Assembly (NCBI RefSeq): GCF_001665835.1
Contig: NZ_LZSX01000073.1
Location: forward strand, 186,001 to 250,000
DNA from: Mycobacterium colombiense
GTDB lineage: Bacteria; Actinomycetota; Actinomycetes; Mycobacteriales; Mycobacteriaceae
Direction: 5' to 3'
DNA: 64,000 nucleotides
In this document: positions 48,781 through 57,581 of the stretch, piece after piece
Layout of the letters: the number at the start of each line of letters is the position of its first letter
Position numbering within the stretch: position 1 is the first letter of the stretch
Made by a program: the position numbers and the translations under genes
The notes under the pieces: model-generated
Seen by the model: the letters and a program-made list of their open reading frames with translations, nothing else
Databases searched by the model: none
Told to the model about the DNA's origin: nothing

Positions 48781-49440
48781 CTAGCCGCTCGGTATCGGTC
48801 CGGTCGCGGGCGCCTTCAGGAGACTCATCTGGCGTTCGACGAACGCGCGCAACTCGTCGTGCCCCTGGGTGACGCCGACCGCGCTCTCGTTGCACAGGCT
48901 GCGCGCCACCTGCGCGATCAGCATCGAGATGGCCACCGGCGGGTACTCCTCGAGATCGACGTGGTTGGCGCGCAGCACCATCGTGACAGCCGCCGTCTCG
49001 ATGTCGCGTACCCGTTCGGCGTAGGCCTTGAGTTCGGCGCCAATTGCCTTGCGGTGATTGGCCAATGCCATGAACTCGGCATTCAGTGTCGTCACCGCGG
49101 AATCGCTGTTCATCAACCACAGCGCTTGCAGCGGGTCGTCGTCGGCCAGCAGCGCGCGCATGCGTGCCAGCGCGGTCTCGGCGCCGGCGCGCAGCACCTC
49201 GACGAACAGATCGTCCATGGTCGGGAAGTAGTAATAAACCAGGGCCTGCTTGACGCCGGCCTCTGCGGCCACCCGCCGCGACGTGGCCGCGGCATAGCCC
49301 TCCTCGCGCATGATTCGAGCGGTGGCCTCGATCAGCTTGCCGCGCGCGCCCGCATCGGCGCCCCTCCTGTTTTGGCGGGTCGCCGCGGGGTTGGACGCGC
49401 CGGCCTTGCTTGACCGGCTCGCGCGATCCGTGGTAGGCAT
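48781..49440 (-). CDS. TetR family regulator of the SDR/P450 set
   Basis: 219 residues from ATG 49440; in-frame extension to 49455 is less likely. HTH region: RGKLIEATARIMREEGYAA and TSRRVAAEAGVKQALVYYYF. A palindrome at 49458-49471 lies 18 bp upstream, and the same element precedes the SDR, so it likely regulates SDR, itself and the divergent P450. Confidence 0.87.
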   Translation of the reverse strand: MPTTDRASRSSKAGASNPAATRQNRRGADAGARGKLIEATARIMREEGYAAATSRRVAAEAGVKQALVYYYFPTMDDLFVEVLRAGAETALARMRALLADDDPLQALWLMNSDSAVTTLNAEFMALANHRKAIGAELKAYAERVRDIETAAVTMVLRANHVDLEEYPPVAISMLIAQVARSLCNESAVGVTQGHDELRAFVERQMSLLKAPATGPIPSG

Positions 49441-49457
49441 ACCGCATCCTAGCAATT

Positions 49458-49471
49458 TGGTCGGTCGATCA
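49458..49471. promoter_or_regulatory. TetR-type operator between TetR and P450
   Basis: TGGTCGGTCGATCA (TGGTCG-N2-CGATCA, 5 of 6 pairs). Common core TCGRTCGATCA with 48656-48669. Confidence 0.5.
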
Positions 49472-49616
49472 GTTTTGTATGACGTAAGCCGCAGTCAGCC
49501 GGGACGGAGGGGACGATGACGACCGCCGTGGCCGCCTGCCCACGCCAGGCCATCAGCGTGATCGCCGGGGGACGCGTGATGCGCCCTTTTGTAGGCCAGG
49601 AAAAGGAATCGAACTC

Positions 49617-50897
49617 ATGACTGAACTCGCCGACGTCGACTACTTCACCGACGCGGACATCGCGCAAGATCCCTATGCCTACTGGGATTACCTGCGCGGC
49701 CAGGGCCCGGTGTTCCGGGAGCCGCATTACGGGGTCGTGGCCGTCACCGGTTACCAGGAGGTCCAGGCCGCATTCAAAGACGTTGCTTCGTTCTCCGCGG
49801 TCAACGCGATCGGCGGGCCGTTCCCGCCGCTGCCGTTCACCCCGGAAGGGGACGACATCAGCGACCAGATCGAAGCGCATCGCCACGAGTTCCCGATCTT
49901 CGAGCACATGGTCGTCATGGATCCGCCCGAACACGAAAAGGCGCGTTCCCTGCTCGGGCGGCTGCTGACGCCGCGTCGCCTGCGGGAGAACAAGGACTAC
50001 ATCTGGCGATTGGCGGACCGGCAATTCGACGAGTTCATCGCCAACGGTCAGTGCGAGTTCCTCGGCGAGTACGCCAAGCCGTTCGCGACGCTGGCGATCG
50101 CCGATCTGCTCGGGGTTCCCGACGAGGATCGTTCCGAGATTCGCCGCAATCTCGGGGCCGGTAATGCGCCGGGCGCCAGGGTGGGCGCGCTCGATCACGA
50201 ACCGGTGGGCAGCAACCCGTTGCAGTACCTCGATGGCCTGTTCAGCGCCTACATCGCCGATCGGCGGGAACGCCCCCGCGAGGACGTGCTGACCGGCCTG
50301 GCCACCGCCACGTACCCCGACGGCTCGACCCCACCGCTTTTGGAGGTCGTGCGGCCGGCCACCTTCTTGTTCGCAGCCGGCCAGGAGACCGTGACCAAGC
50401 TGTTGAGCGCCGCGGTGCAGGTCCTCGGTGACCAACCCGAGCTTCAGGCGCGGCTGCGAGCCGACCGAAGCCTGATTGGCTCATTCATCGAAGAGGCGCT
50501 GCGCATGCAGAGCCCGACCAAGGTCGACTTCCGGCTGGCGCGCAAGACCACCACCCTGGGCGGAGTGCACATCCCGGCCGGCACGGTCATCATGCTGTGC
50601 CTGGGAGCGGCCAACCGTGACCCCCGAAAATTCGATAATCCCGACGAATTCCAGGTTGACCGGAAGAACGTCCGCGAGCACATCGCGTTCGGCCGCGGAA
50701 TCCACACCTGCGCGGGCGCACCGCTGGCGCGGGTGGAAGGCCAGGTCACCATCAACCGCCTCCTGGACCGAACGCGCGACATCCGGATCAGTGAGGCCAA
50801 GCACGGCGTGGCGCCCAACCGCGACTACCGCTACGAGTCCACGTTCTTGCTGCGCGGGCTCAAGGAGTTGCACCTCGAGTTCAGCCAGGCCGACTGA
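49617..50897 (+). CDS. Cytochrome P450
   Basis: 426 residues. I-helix AAGQETV, ExxR in EALR, heme loop FGRGIHTCAGAPLAR with Cys365. Soluble bacterial P450; ferredoxin partner not adjacent. Context with mycofactocin-SDR suggests oxidation of an alkyl, terpenoid or steroid substrate to an alcohol and then further by the SDR. Confidence 0.93.
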   Translation: MTELADVDYFTDADIAQDPYAYWDYLRGQGPVFREPHYGVVAVTGYQEVQAAFKDVASFSAVNAIGGPFPPLPFTPEGDDISDQIEAHRHEFPIFEHMVVMDPPEHEKARSLLGRLLTPRRLRENKDYIWRLADRQFDEFIANGQCEFLGEYAKPFATLAIADLLGVPDEDRSEIRRNLGAGNAPGARVGALDHEPVGSNPLQYLDGLFSAYIADRRERPREDVLTGLATATYPDGSTPPLLEVVRPATFLFAAGQETVTKLLSAAVQVLGDQPELQARLRADRSLIGSFIEEALRMQSPTKVDFRLARKTTTLGGVHIPAGTVIMLCLGAANRDPRKFDNPDEFQVDRKNVREHIAFGRGIHTCAGAPLARVEGQVTINRLLDRTRDIRISEAKHGVAPNRDYRYESTFLLRGLKELHLEFSQAD

Positions 50898-50995
50898 CGA
50901 GCGTTACTCTTGCGCCGCAAGGCGTTTCACTTGTTGGTAGTAGATTTGGTAGTAGATGATGTTATACCTCGGCGGGATATAGCGCTGGTCGTTGG

Positions 50996-51475
50996 CTAGT
51001 AGCCGGAAGCCCGTTCACATTGTTGTTGTGCGGCCCGCAGGATCGCCTCTGCGGCAATAAATGCGGGTTTGGCGCGGTCGGCAGCCTCGACGGGCAGGTC
51101 CGCGGCGCAACGCAGCACCATCAGGGCCAACGCACTGTGGGTCGCGTAAGAGACGATCAGCAGATTCGCGCAACCATGTGCGCCGCTCACCGTCATGACG
51201 TGCTGGCGCTTGCCTTCCCACCCCGGCCAGTTGAAATCGGGTGGTCGCTGCAGCGATGACCAGTTCACACTGATGGAAGTGACATCCCCGAGCAACGGAG
51301 TCAAGACCGCAACGAGCTCGGGTAATTCATTGGTGATGCGATCTGCACGCGGCCACCACGCGCCGTCGATATCGCGGCCGAGGTGGCGAGCAACCGATAG
51401 CCGGATGGGAGTGGCCTGGCGCCGGGTCCTGGCCGCGTAGCTCATCGGAAGTACCGCAGTTGGCAATTCGCGCAC
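50996..51475 (-). CDS. DUF5994 family protein
   Basis: 159 residues from GTG 51475; ATG 51445 (MSYAARTRRQ) is an alternative. Features: HLGRDIDGAWWPRADRITNE, SVNWSSLQRPPDFNWPGWEG, and HVMTVSGAHGCANLLIVSYA. DUF5994 is an actinobacterial family of unknown role, often several copies per mycobacterium. No membrane span. Confidence 0.75.
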   Translation of the reverse strand: MRELPTAVLPMSYAARTRRQATPIRLSVARHLGRDIDGAWWPRADRITNELPELVAVLTPLLGDVTSISVNWSSLQRPPDFNWPGWEGKRQHVMTVSGAHGCANLLIVSYATHSALALMVLRCAADLPVEAADRAKPAFIAAEAILRAAQQQCERASGY

Positions 51476-51912
51476 CTATTCACGAAGGTGCAGTCATCCG
51501 CAGAATTTGTCGGATTTTTCCGGCGTTGGGTGATGGCCGGGATTGCATGATCCACGGGCGGTTCCTTCGCGCTCGGCGTCGTCGAGCCCGCGGGTGCGGG
51601 ATCAACGGAGGAATCACATTGCCCGGGTGTATCGTCCGCGCCGACTGCGCGGTGGACCACCGCTGACAACGAACGGCTCGTCTTTTACGCTACGCCACCA
51701 ACGGCCCGCCCGGGGGGTCGGGTGGCCAGCGACAGCGCGCAAGCACGGCACGGCTTGGCCGACGGCGTCTGGGAAATTCGCCCGGTAGCTGAAGCTTGTC
51801 ATTGCCACCGCAACAAACCTCTTGCGGTGCAAGGGATGAGGAGACGATGCTTGTCATCTGCTCTTGGAGCGGGATGACGGGTAGGGTGGTGGCAACGGCG
51901 AGGACGGATTAC
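51476..51912. other. 437-bp intergenic region
   Basis: No gene supported on either strand. Only short frames without family-like composition. Contains the likely promoter of the 77-codon ORF at its right end; no hairpin stands out. Confidence 0.35.
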
Positions 51913-52146
51913 ATGGCAATAGCGAACTGGTGCGACGCGGTTGAGATCCACCCATCGCAGATCCGGGTCGGTGACATCATAGGCACGCGGCGTCCCACCG
52001 AATTGCGTCTGACGGTCAAGATGATCAGTGGTCCGCAGAGTGGTCCGCCCCAGTGGACGTTTTTCAGTCGAGACGATAACGGTCAGCAGCGAACCGATAC
52101 GTTCGGAGAAGGCGAATTGGTCCGCAGGTACGCCAAAGCATCCTGA
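51913..52146 (+). CDS. 77-residue conserved-looking hypothetical protein
   Basis: ATG 51913 after GAGGACGGATTAC; the frame extends upstream to 51796 without a better ribosome site. MAIANWCDAVEIHPSQIRVG opens a compact small domain with WTFFSRDDNGQQRTDTF. It looks like a small beta fold. No family recognised. Convergent with a 50-codon ORF, 12 bp apart. Confidence 0.5.
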   Translation: MAIANWCDAVEIHPSQIRVGDIIGTRRPTELRLTVKMISGPQSGPPQWTFFSRDDNGQQRTDTFGEGELVRRYAKAS

Positions 52147-52158
52147 CGTCCAAGCACT

Positions 52159-52311
52159 TCAACGCCCATCAGGGACGCAATTTGTACGACGTACAGCCTC
52201 TGTATCGGGCCGATCGGAAAACGTCGGGTGCTCGACCGGTTTCTCAGAGGTTTCGCCCGAAGCGACATACTTCGGTGCCTCGGGGTGGGAAAACAGGTTC
52301 GACTGGTCCAT
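52159..52311 (-). CDS. 50-residue hypothetical protein
   Basis: ATG 52311 preceded by GAAGGA at 7 bp; reads MDQSNLFSHPEAPKYVASGE and a hydrophilic tail ending NCVPDGR. The ribosome site and composition support it over neighbouring frames, but no family is known. Confidence 0.4.
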   Translation of the reverse strand: MDQSNLFSHPEAPKYVASGETSEKPVEHPTFSDRPDTEAVRRTNCVPDGR

Positions 52312-52648
52312 GGGCTGTCCTTCCGGATGAAGAGTTCGGCCGATACGTATTGTTACCTGGCGTCGGACGACGATCGAATCGCACGGCGGTCTCATTCGTG
52401 ATTCGTTCGCGATTCGCGGTGAGTGACCGCTAGAGCGCGGATCCCTCCACTCTACAGGCCGCCGGCGCCGTGCATGCCGCACTCAGGTGAGCTGCTGCGG
52501 TGGCGACCTTTCTGCATCCAAGGGGGCGGCTCCGTCACGGCCTGGGCGCGCTAGTTCCGCCGGTCACACACGTGGACGCCGTCCCGACTCGCTGATAAAT
52601 GAATCAGCAAGCGACGCAACTATTTTCCAAATATGGTCGGCCTCGTGC
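52312..52648. other. Gap before the cold-shock gene
   Basis: No supported gene. AT-rich segment 52590-52640 and the csp promoter mark the right end. The minus-strand promoter of the 50-residue ORF should lie near 52330-52370. Confidence 0.3.
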
Positions 52649-52654
52649 TACCCT
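52649..52654 (+). promoter_or_regulatory. -10 element of the cold-shock gene
   Basis: TACCCT, about 7 bp before a start near 52661, giving a 47-nt leader. Confidence 0.45.
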
Positions 52655-52664
52655 GAGTCCGCAT

Positions 52665-52683
52665 GGATGTGTTTGGTACATCC
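52665..52683 (+). promoter_or_regulatory. 5' UTR hairpin of the cold-shock mRNA
   Basis: GGATGT at 52665-52670 pairs with ACATCC at 52678-52683 around GTTTGGT. Located in the leader 24 bp before the ATG. A temperature-sensitive or stabilising stem is plausible. Confidence 0.4.
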
Positions 52684-52707
52684 GCATTTGATGAGAGAAG
52701 TAAGTAA

Positions 52708-52911
52708 ATGACACAGGGAACTGTGAAATGGTTCAACGGTGAAAAGGGCTTCGGCTTCATCACCCCTGACGACGGCACGAAGGACCTCTTCGTCCACTAC
52801 TCCGAGATCCAGGGCAACGGCTATCGCTCGCTCGATGAGAACCAGCGTGTTCAGTTCGAGGTTGAGCAAGGAGCCAAGGGACCCCAGGCAGTAGGAGTCA
52901 GTAGCGTCTAA
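52708..52911 (+). CDS. cspA: Cold-shock protein, CspA family
   Basis: 67 residues, one OB fold. RNP1 KGFGFI at 14-19 and RNP2 FVHY at 28-31 are intact; starts [20 protein letters not shown]. It binds single-stranded RNA/DNA. A strong hairpin follows its stop. Similar to M. tuberculosis CspA in sequence but not in location. Confidence 0.95.
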   Translation: MTQGTVKWFNGEKGFGFITPDDGTKDLFVHYSEIQGNGYRSLDENQRVQFEVEQGAKGPQAVGVSSV

Positions 52912-52930
52912 GAACCTCACATACATCACG

Positions 52931-52974
52931 GTGGGCTGGTGCGGTTGCTCCGCACCAGCCCACTGGTATTTTCG
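52931..52974 (+). terminator. Intrinsic terminator after the cold-shock gene
   Basis: GTGGGCTGGTGCGG (52931-52944) and CCGCACCAGCCCAC (52950-52963) form a perfect 14-bp stem with TTGCT loop, followed by TGGTATTTTC. Confidence 0.9.
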
Positions 52975-53068
52975 AACGTTCCCAGCTTTCGGAAGCCGCT
53001 GCCCCGTCGGCTGCGACATCATCTAGTGCTTCACCCGATCCGGACCGACCAATCGGGATAATGACCGG

Positions 53069-53767
53069 ATGCGTCTCGCGTGTGTGCTGCTATTGACGAT
53101 GGCGCTGGCGCTTGCCTGGGTGAGCGGACCACTCACCGCCCAGGCAGGCCCTGACGTGCCGCCGGTCAGCGACGCCGCGCGTGCGGCCGGCTTCGTGGAC
53201 ATCCGTGCCGTCGTTCCCGACGCGGTGCTCGATCTGCGCTACGCGACCGCCAACAACTTCACCCACACGCAGCTCTATCCCTCCGACGCCAGATGCCTTG
53301 TGCACCAATCGATGACGCCCGGCCTGGCCGCCGCGGCCGGCGCGTTACGCCCGCAGGGCCATCTGCTGGTGTTTTGGGACTGCTATCGGCCGCACGACGT
53401 TCAGGTCAAGATGTTCAACCTGGTCCCCGACCCCGCGTGGGTGGCCCGTCCGGGTCCGTACGCGCGCAGCCATGAGTCGGGGCGTTCGGTCGACGTGACC
53501 TTCACGACGCCGCAGCAGCCGTGCCCGTCCGGGCAGCACGCGGGTGGGCTCTGTCTGGCCGACATGGGCACCGATTTCGACGACTTCACCTCTCGGGCAA
53601 CTGCTTTCAATACCCAGGGCATCAGCCCCGACGCGGTCGCGAACCGGGCTGCGCTGCGTTCGGCCATGAACTACGGCGGCTTGAAGGTGTATTCGGGGGA
53701 GTGGTGGCATTTCGACGGCCCGGGGGCCGGCATCGACCAACCGATTCTCAACGTTCCCGTCGACTGA
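53069..53767 (+). CDS. M15D D-alanyl-D-alanine dipeptidase (VanX-like), secreted
   Basis: 232 residues. Signal peptide (about 1-26, cleavage near TAQA). The metal-site motifs SHESGRSVD (His135, Asp142) and EWWH (Glu211, His214) define M15D peptidases. It likely hydrolyses D-Ala-D-Ala or related cell-wall dipeptides outside the membrane; a VanX role in glycopeptide resistance is not implied. Confidence 0.88.
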   Translation: MRLACVLLLTMALALAWVSGPLTAQAGPDVPPVSDAARAAGFVDIRAVVPDAVLDLRYATANNFTHTQLYPSDARCLVHQSMTPGLAAAAGALRPQGHLLVFWDCYRPHDVQVKMFNLVPDPAWVARPGPYARSHESGRSVDVTFTTPQQPCPSGQHAGGLCLADMGTDFDDFTSRATAFNTQGISPDAVANRAALRSAMNYGGLKVYSGEWWHFDGPGAGIDQPILNVPVD

Positions 53768-53853
53768 GGCATCCCATATTATGAGACGGTAATTTCATAT
53801 CGTGGCTGCGGCGCGTAAGCTGCCAGACGAGACGCGGTAGGCAAGGGGTCACA

Positions 53854-54666
53854 GTGGACGACGAACTTCGAGCGGCCTACACGCACGGCCACCACGAGTC
53901 GGTGTTGCGTTCTCATCAGCGACGCACCGCCGAGGACTCCGCGGCATACCTGCTGCCGCACCTGAAGCCGGGGCTGTCCGTGCTCGACGTCGGGTGCGGA
54001 CCCGGCACCATCACCGCCGACCTGGCCGCCCTCGTCGCGCCCGGGGCGGTCACCGCCGTCGACCAGGTCGACGACGTGCTCGATGTTGCCCGCGCCGAAG
54101 TCGAGCGGCGCACTCTGTCCAACGTCTCGTTCGCGACCGCCGACGTGCACCACCTCGAATTCCCCGACAGCACTTTCGATGTCGTGCACGCCCATCAGGT
54201 GCTACAGCACGTCGCCGATCCGGTCGCAGCCCTGCGGGAGATGCGGCGAGTGCGCGCGCCGGACGGCATCGTGGCGGCCCGCGACGCCGATTACTCGGGG
54301 TTCGTCTGGTACCCCGAAGTGCCGGCACTCGACCTGTGGCGAGACCTCTACCAGCGCGTCGCGCGCGCCAACCGCGGCGAACCGGATGCGGGCCGGCGAT
54401 TGCTGTCGTGGGCGCAGCAGGCGGGATTCGGCGACATCACACCCACGGGCAGCCTGTGGTGCTATGCCACGCCCGCGACGCGCGATTGGTGGGGCGGAAT
54501 GTGGGCCGACCGAATTCTGCACTCCACCGTGGCCCGCGACCTGGTGAGCCTCGATCTGGCGACGACCGCGCAGCTCGAGGAGATCTCGGCCGCGTGGCGG
54601 GAATGGGCCGCCGCCCCGGATGGCTGGATCGCCATCCCGCACGGCGAAATCATCTGCCGCGCATAG
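53854..54666 (+). CDS. Class I SAM-dependent methyltransferase
   Basis: 270 residues from GTG with AAGGGG upstream. SAM motif I VLDVGCGPGTIT, motif II-like VTAVDQVDD, and FDVVHAHQVLQHVADP. UbiE/MenG-like fold with no clear substrate. The 86-bp gap upstream carries TATGA/TCATA half-sites at 53780 and 53795. Confidence 0.85.
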   Translation: MDDELRAAYTHGHHESVLRSHQRRTAEDSAAYLLPHLKPGLSVLDVGCGPGTITADLAALVAPGAVTAVDQVDDVLDVARAEVERRTLSNVSFATADVHHLEFPDSTFDVVHAHQVLQHVADPVAALREMRRVRAPDGIVAARDADYSGFVWYPEVPALDLWRDLYQRVARANRGEPDAGRRLLSWAQQAGFGDITPTGSLWCYATPATRDWWGGMWADRILHSTVARDLVSLDLATTAQLEEISAAWREWAAAPDGWIAIPHGEIICRA

Positions 54667-54670
54667 ACGC

Positions 54671-55507
54671 TCAGTCGAGAAACAGGTCCGGAATCGGTTG
54701 GTCGCCGCCGCCGTACCGGGACAGGTCCTCGACACCGGCAGACCGCAGAACATCGGCGTCGATGTAGCAGTTGCCGGTCGCTTCCCGGCTGGGGCGAGAG
54801 ATGATCTCGACCGCCGCGTCGGCCATGATCTCGGGGCTGCGCGACGACTCGGCCAGCTTGTCCCCGTCGGCCATGTTCGCCACCGCCGCGGTGGCGATAT
54901 ACGTCTGCGGCCACAGGCAATTCACCCCGATGCCGACTCTCCCGGGTTGGAAGGCGAATTCCACCGCCCAGCCCAGCGACAGCAGCGTCATGCCGTATTT
55001 GGACAGGGTGTAGGCCGGGTGCTCGCCCAGCCAGCGGGGGTTCATGTTCACCGGTGGCGAGATGGTGAGCACGTGCGGGTTGGCGGATTTCTCCAGGTGC
55101 GGCACGCACGCCTTGGTCAGCAGGAAGGTGCCGCGCAGGTTGATCTCCTGCATCAGGTCGTACTTCTTGGCCGACAACTTGGCGGTCGGTTCCACCGCGA
55201 TGGCGCTGGCGTTGTTGACGCAGACGTCGACGCCGCCGAACCGTTGCACCGCCGCATCGACCACGCGTTGCACGTCCTCTTCGCGACGGACGTCGCCGAC
55301 GACCGCCAGCGCCTTGCCGCCGGCGGCCTCGACTTCGGCCGCGGCGGTGTGCACGGTCCCGGGAAGGCGGGGATGCGGGGTGTCGGTCTTGGCCAGGAGC
55401 ACCACGTTGGCGCCCTGCCTGGCCGCACCGATTCCGATCGCGAGCCCGATCCCGCGGCTGCCACCGGAGATGACGACGGTGCGATCGACGAGCAAACCGT
55501 TGGGCAC
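54671..55507 (-). CDS. SDR, HSDL2/peroxisomal-type
   Basis: 278 residues from GTG 55507, with AAAGGAGG just upstream; the longer frame is not family-like. Motifs SGGSRGIG (14-21), NNAS in VCVNNASAIAV, and YTLSK. HSDL2-type SDRs act on acyl-CoA chains or lipids. Divergent from the acyl-CoA mutase genes across a 70-bp gap. Confidence 0.88.
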   Translation of the reverse strand: MPNGLLVDRTVVISGGSRGIGLAIGIGAARQGANVVLLAKTDTPHPRLPGTVHTAAAEVEAAGGKALAVVGDVRREEDVQRVVDAAVQRFGGVDVCVNNASAIAVEPTAKLSAKKYDLMQEINLRGTFLLTKACVPHLEKSANPHVLTISPPVNMNPRWLGEHPAYTLSKYGMTLLSLGWAVEFAFQPGRVGIGVNCLWPQTYIATAAVANMADGDKLAESSRSPEIMADAAVEIISRPSREATGNCYIDADVLRSAGVEDLSRYGGGDQPIPDLFLD

Positions 55508-55577
55508 GGAGCCTCCTTTTACCTGGTCAAGCACGTGGTATTGGCATTCTCTTTTTTTGCAAGTACGTTATTCACCG

Positions 55578-57155
55578 ATGGATAATACGGCCCACACTCC
55601 GTCTGGTATCCCGCTGCAGCCCGTATACGGGCCGGCGGATGTAAGCGCAGAGCCTCCGCAACCGGGGGAGTTCCCCTTCACCAGGGGTAACTTCGCGTCC
55701 GGCTACCGCGGCAAGCTCTGGACCTTCCGCCAGTACTCGGGATTCGGCACCGCCGAGGAATCCAACCGCCGTTATCGCTACCTGCTGGAGCAGGGCGGGA
55801 CGGGCCTTTCGGTGGCGCTCGACCTGCCCACGCAGTGCGGATACGACTCCGATGACCCCGAGTTCGGCGAGGAGGTCGGCCGGGTCGGCGTCGCTGTGGA
55901 CACCCTGGCCGACTTCGAGATCCTGTTCGACGGCATCCCGTTGGACAAGCTCAGCACGAGCATGACGATCAACGGGACGGCGGCGATCCTGCTGGCGTTC
56001 TACGTCGCCGCCGCCGAGAAGAAGGGGATCCCGCGGGAGAAGCTCACCGGGACCATCCAGAACGACATCCTCAAGGAGTACGCCTCGCGCGGTACCTGGA
56101 TATGGCCGCCGGAGCCGTCGCTACGACTGATCGCCGACACCATCGAATTCTGCGCGGCCGAGGTTCCCCGGTTCAACGCGATATCGGTGGCCGGCGCGCA
56201 CTTCCGCGATGCGGGGGCCAACGCGGTGCAGGAGATGGCGTTCACCCTGGCCGACGGGGTGACGTATTGCGACACCGTGGTCGAGCGCGGTCGGATGACG
56301 ATCGACCAGTTCGCGCCGCAGATCTCGTTCTTCTTCTACACCCACGGGGATTTCTTCGAAGAGATCGCCAAATACCGTGCGGGACGCCGGCGTTGGGCGA
56401 CGATCGTGCAGGAGCGTTACGGGGCGACGACGGCGAAGGCTGCGATGTTCCGCTTCGGCTGCGTCTGTGGTGGCGCGTCGCTGTACGCGCCGCAGGCCCA
56501 CAACAACATCGTCCGGGTGGCCTACGAGGCGATGGCCGCGGTGCTGGGCGGCGTGCAGTCGATGTTCACGGCGGCCTGGGACGAGCCGTTCGCGCTGCCG
56601 ACCGAGGAAACCACCACACTGGCCCTGCGCACGCAGCAGATCTTGGCGCACGAAACCGGCGTCGCCAGCGTCGCCGACCCGCTCGGCGGCTCCTACTTCG
56701 TGGAGGCGCTGACCGATGCGACCGAGGAGCGCATCATCGAGATCATGTCCGACCTCGAGCGGCATGGTGGAATGGTGCAGGCCATCGAGGACGGTTACCT
56801 GCAGGGCCTGATCGCCGACGAAGCCTTCAACATGCATCGCGACGTTGAAGCCGGCACCCGGCCCGTCGTCGGGGTCAACCGGTTCGTGACCGAGGAGCTG
56901 GCGCACGATGTCGTCACCTATGAACTCGATGCCGAAGGACGTGATCTGCAGCTCAAGCGGCTGTCCAAGGTCAAGGCCGAAAGGGATTCGGCCGCAGTGA
57001 AATCCACGTTGGCTGCGCTGTCGCGGTCAGCCGAGGGAGACGACAATCTGATGCACAAGCTGATCGACTGCGCCAACGCGTACTGCACGGTCGGGGAAAT
57101 GGTCTCCGCGCTCAAGGCGGTATGGGGCGAATTCCAGCAACCGGTGGTGTTCTAG
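55578..57155 (+). CDS. Coenzyme B12-dependent acyl-CoA mutase, large subunit (ICM/HCM-like)
   Basis: 525 residues from ATG 55578. MCM-fold TIM barrel: TRGNFASGYRGKLWTFRQYS, LSVALDLPTQCGYDSDDPEF, AGTIQNDILKEY-like GTIQNDILKEYASR. HFRDAG replaces the MCM HMQEAG, and FFFYTHGDFFEEIAKYR matches the isobutyryl/2-hydroxyisobutyryl-CoA mutase branch rather than MCM. SGY replaces the usual TMY and GAH the usual GYH near the substrate pocket, so the substrate is uncertain. The small subunit follows directly. TACGTT 8 bp before the ATG suggests a leaderless transcript. Confidence 0.9.
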   Translation: MDNTAHTPSGIPLQPVYGPADVSAEPPQPGEFPFTRGNFASGYRGKLWTFRQYSGFGTAEESNRRYRYLLEQGGTGLSVALDLPTQCGYDSDDPEFGEEVGRVGVAVDTLADFEILFDGIPLDKLSTSMTINGTAAILLAFYVAAAEKKGIPREKLTGTIQNDILKEYASRGTWIWPPEPSLRLIADTIEFCAAEVPRFNAISVAGAHFRDAGANAVQEMAFTLADGVTYCDTVVERGRMTIDQFAPQISFFFYTHGDFFEEIAKYRAGRRRWATIVQERYGATTAKAAMFRFGCVCGGASLYAPQAHNNIVRVAYEAMAAVLGGVQSMFTAAWDEPFALPTEETTTLALRTQQILAHETGVASVADPLGGSYFVEALTDATEERIIEIMSDLERHGGMVQAIEDGYLQGLIADEAFNMHRDVEAGTRPVVGVNRFVTEELAHDVVTYELDAEGRDLQLKRLSKVKAERDSAAVKSTLAALSRSAEGDDNLMHKLIDCANAYCTVGEMVSALKAVWGEFQQPVVF

Positions 57156-57581
57156 ATGGCCGTCCGCGTTCTCGTTGCCAAACCCGGCTTGGACGGGCAT
57201 GACCGCGGCGCGAAGATCGTCGCCCGCACCCTGCGCGACGCCGGGTTCGAGGTCATCTACACCGGCATCCGCCAGCGCATCGAGGACATCGCCTCGATCG
57301 CCGTCCAGGAGGACGTGGCGGTGGTGGGGTTGAGCATCCTGTCGGGTGCCCACCTGGCCCTCACCGCGCGCACCGTGGAGGCGCTGCGCGCCGCGGATGC
57401 CGCCGACATCGCTGTCGTCGTCGGGGGCACCATCCCGCACGCCGATGTTCCCAAGCTGCTCTCCGCCGGCGCCGCAGCGGTATTCCCCACCGGGACACCG
57501 TTGGACAACCTGGTGCGCGACATCCGCGCGCTGACCGGAACTTCCGACCCAGTCACGGAGGAATCATGCGCGTCGGAGTAA
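57156..57581 (+). CDS. B12-binding small subunit of the acyl-CoA mutase
   Basis: 141 residues. DxHxxG at Asp13-His15-Gly18 (GLDGHDRG) is the cobalamin ligand motif; SxL in SILSGAHL and VVGGTIP complete the Rossmann domain. ATG directly follows the large-subunit stop. Its 3' end overlaps the LLM gene by 16 bp. Confidence 0.94.
   Translation: MAVRVLVAKPGLDGHDRGAKIVARTLRDAGFEVIYTGIRQRIEDIASIAVQEDVAVVGLSILSGAHLALTARTVEALRAADAADIAVVVGGTIPHADVPKLLSAGAAAVFPTGTPLDNLVRDIRALTGTSDPVTEESCASE

Noticed and set aside
53780..53799. TATGA/TCATA inverted half-sites before the methyltransferase
   Set aside because: 5-bp arms with 10-bp spacing are expected by chance; reported only in the gene entry.
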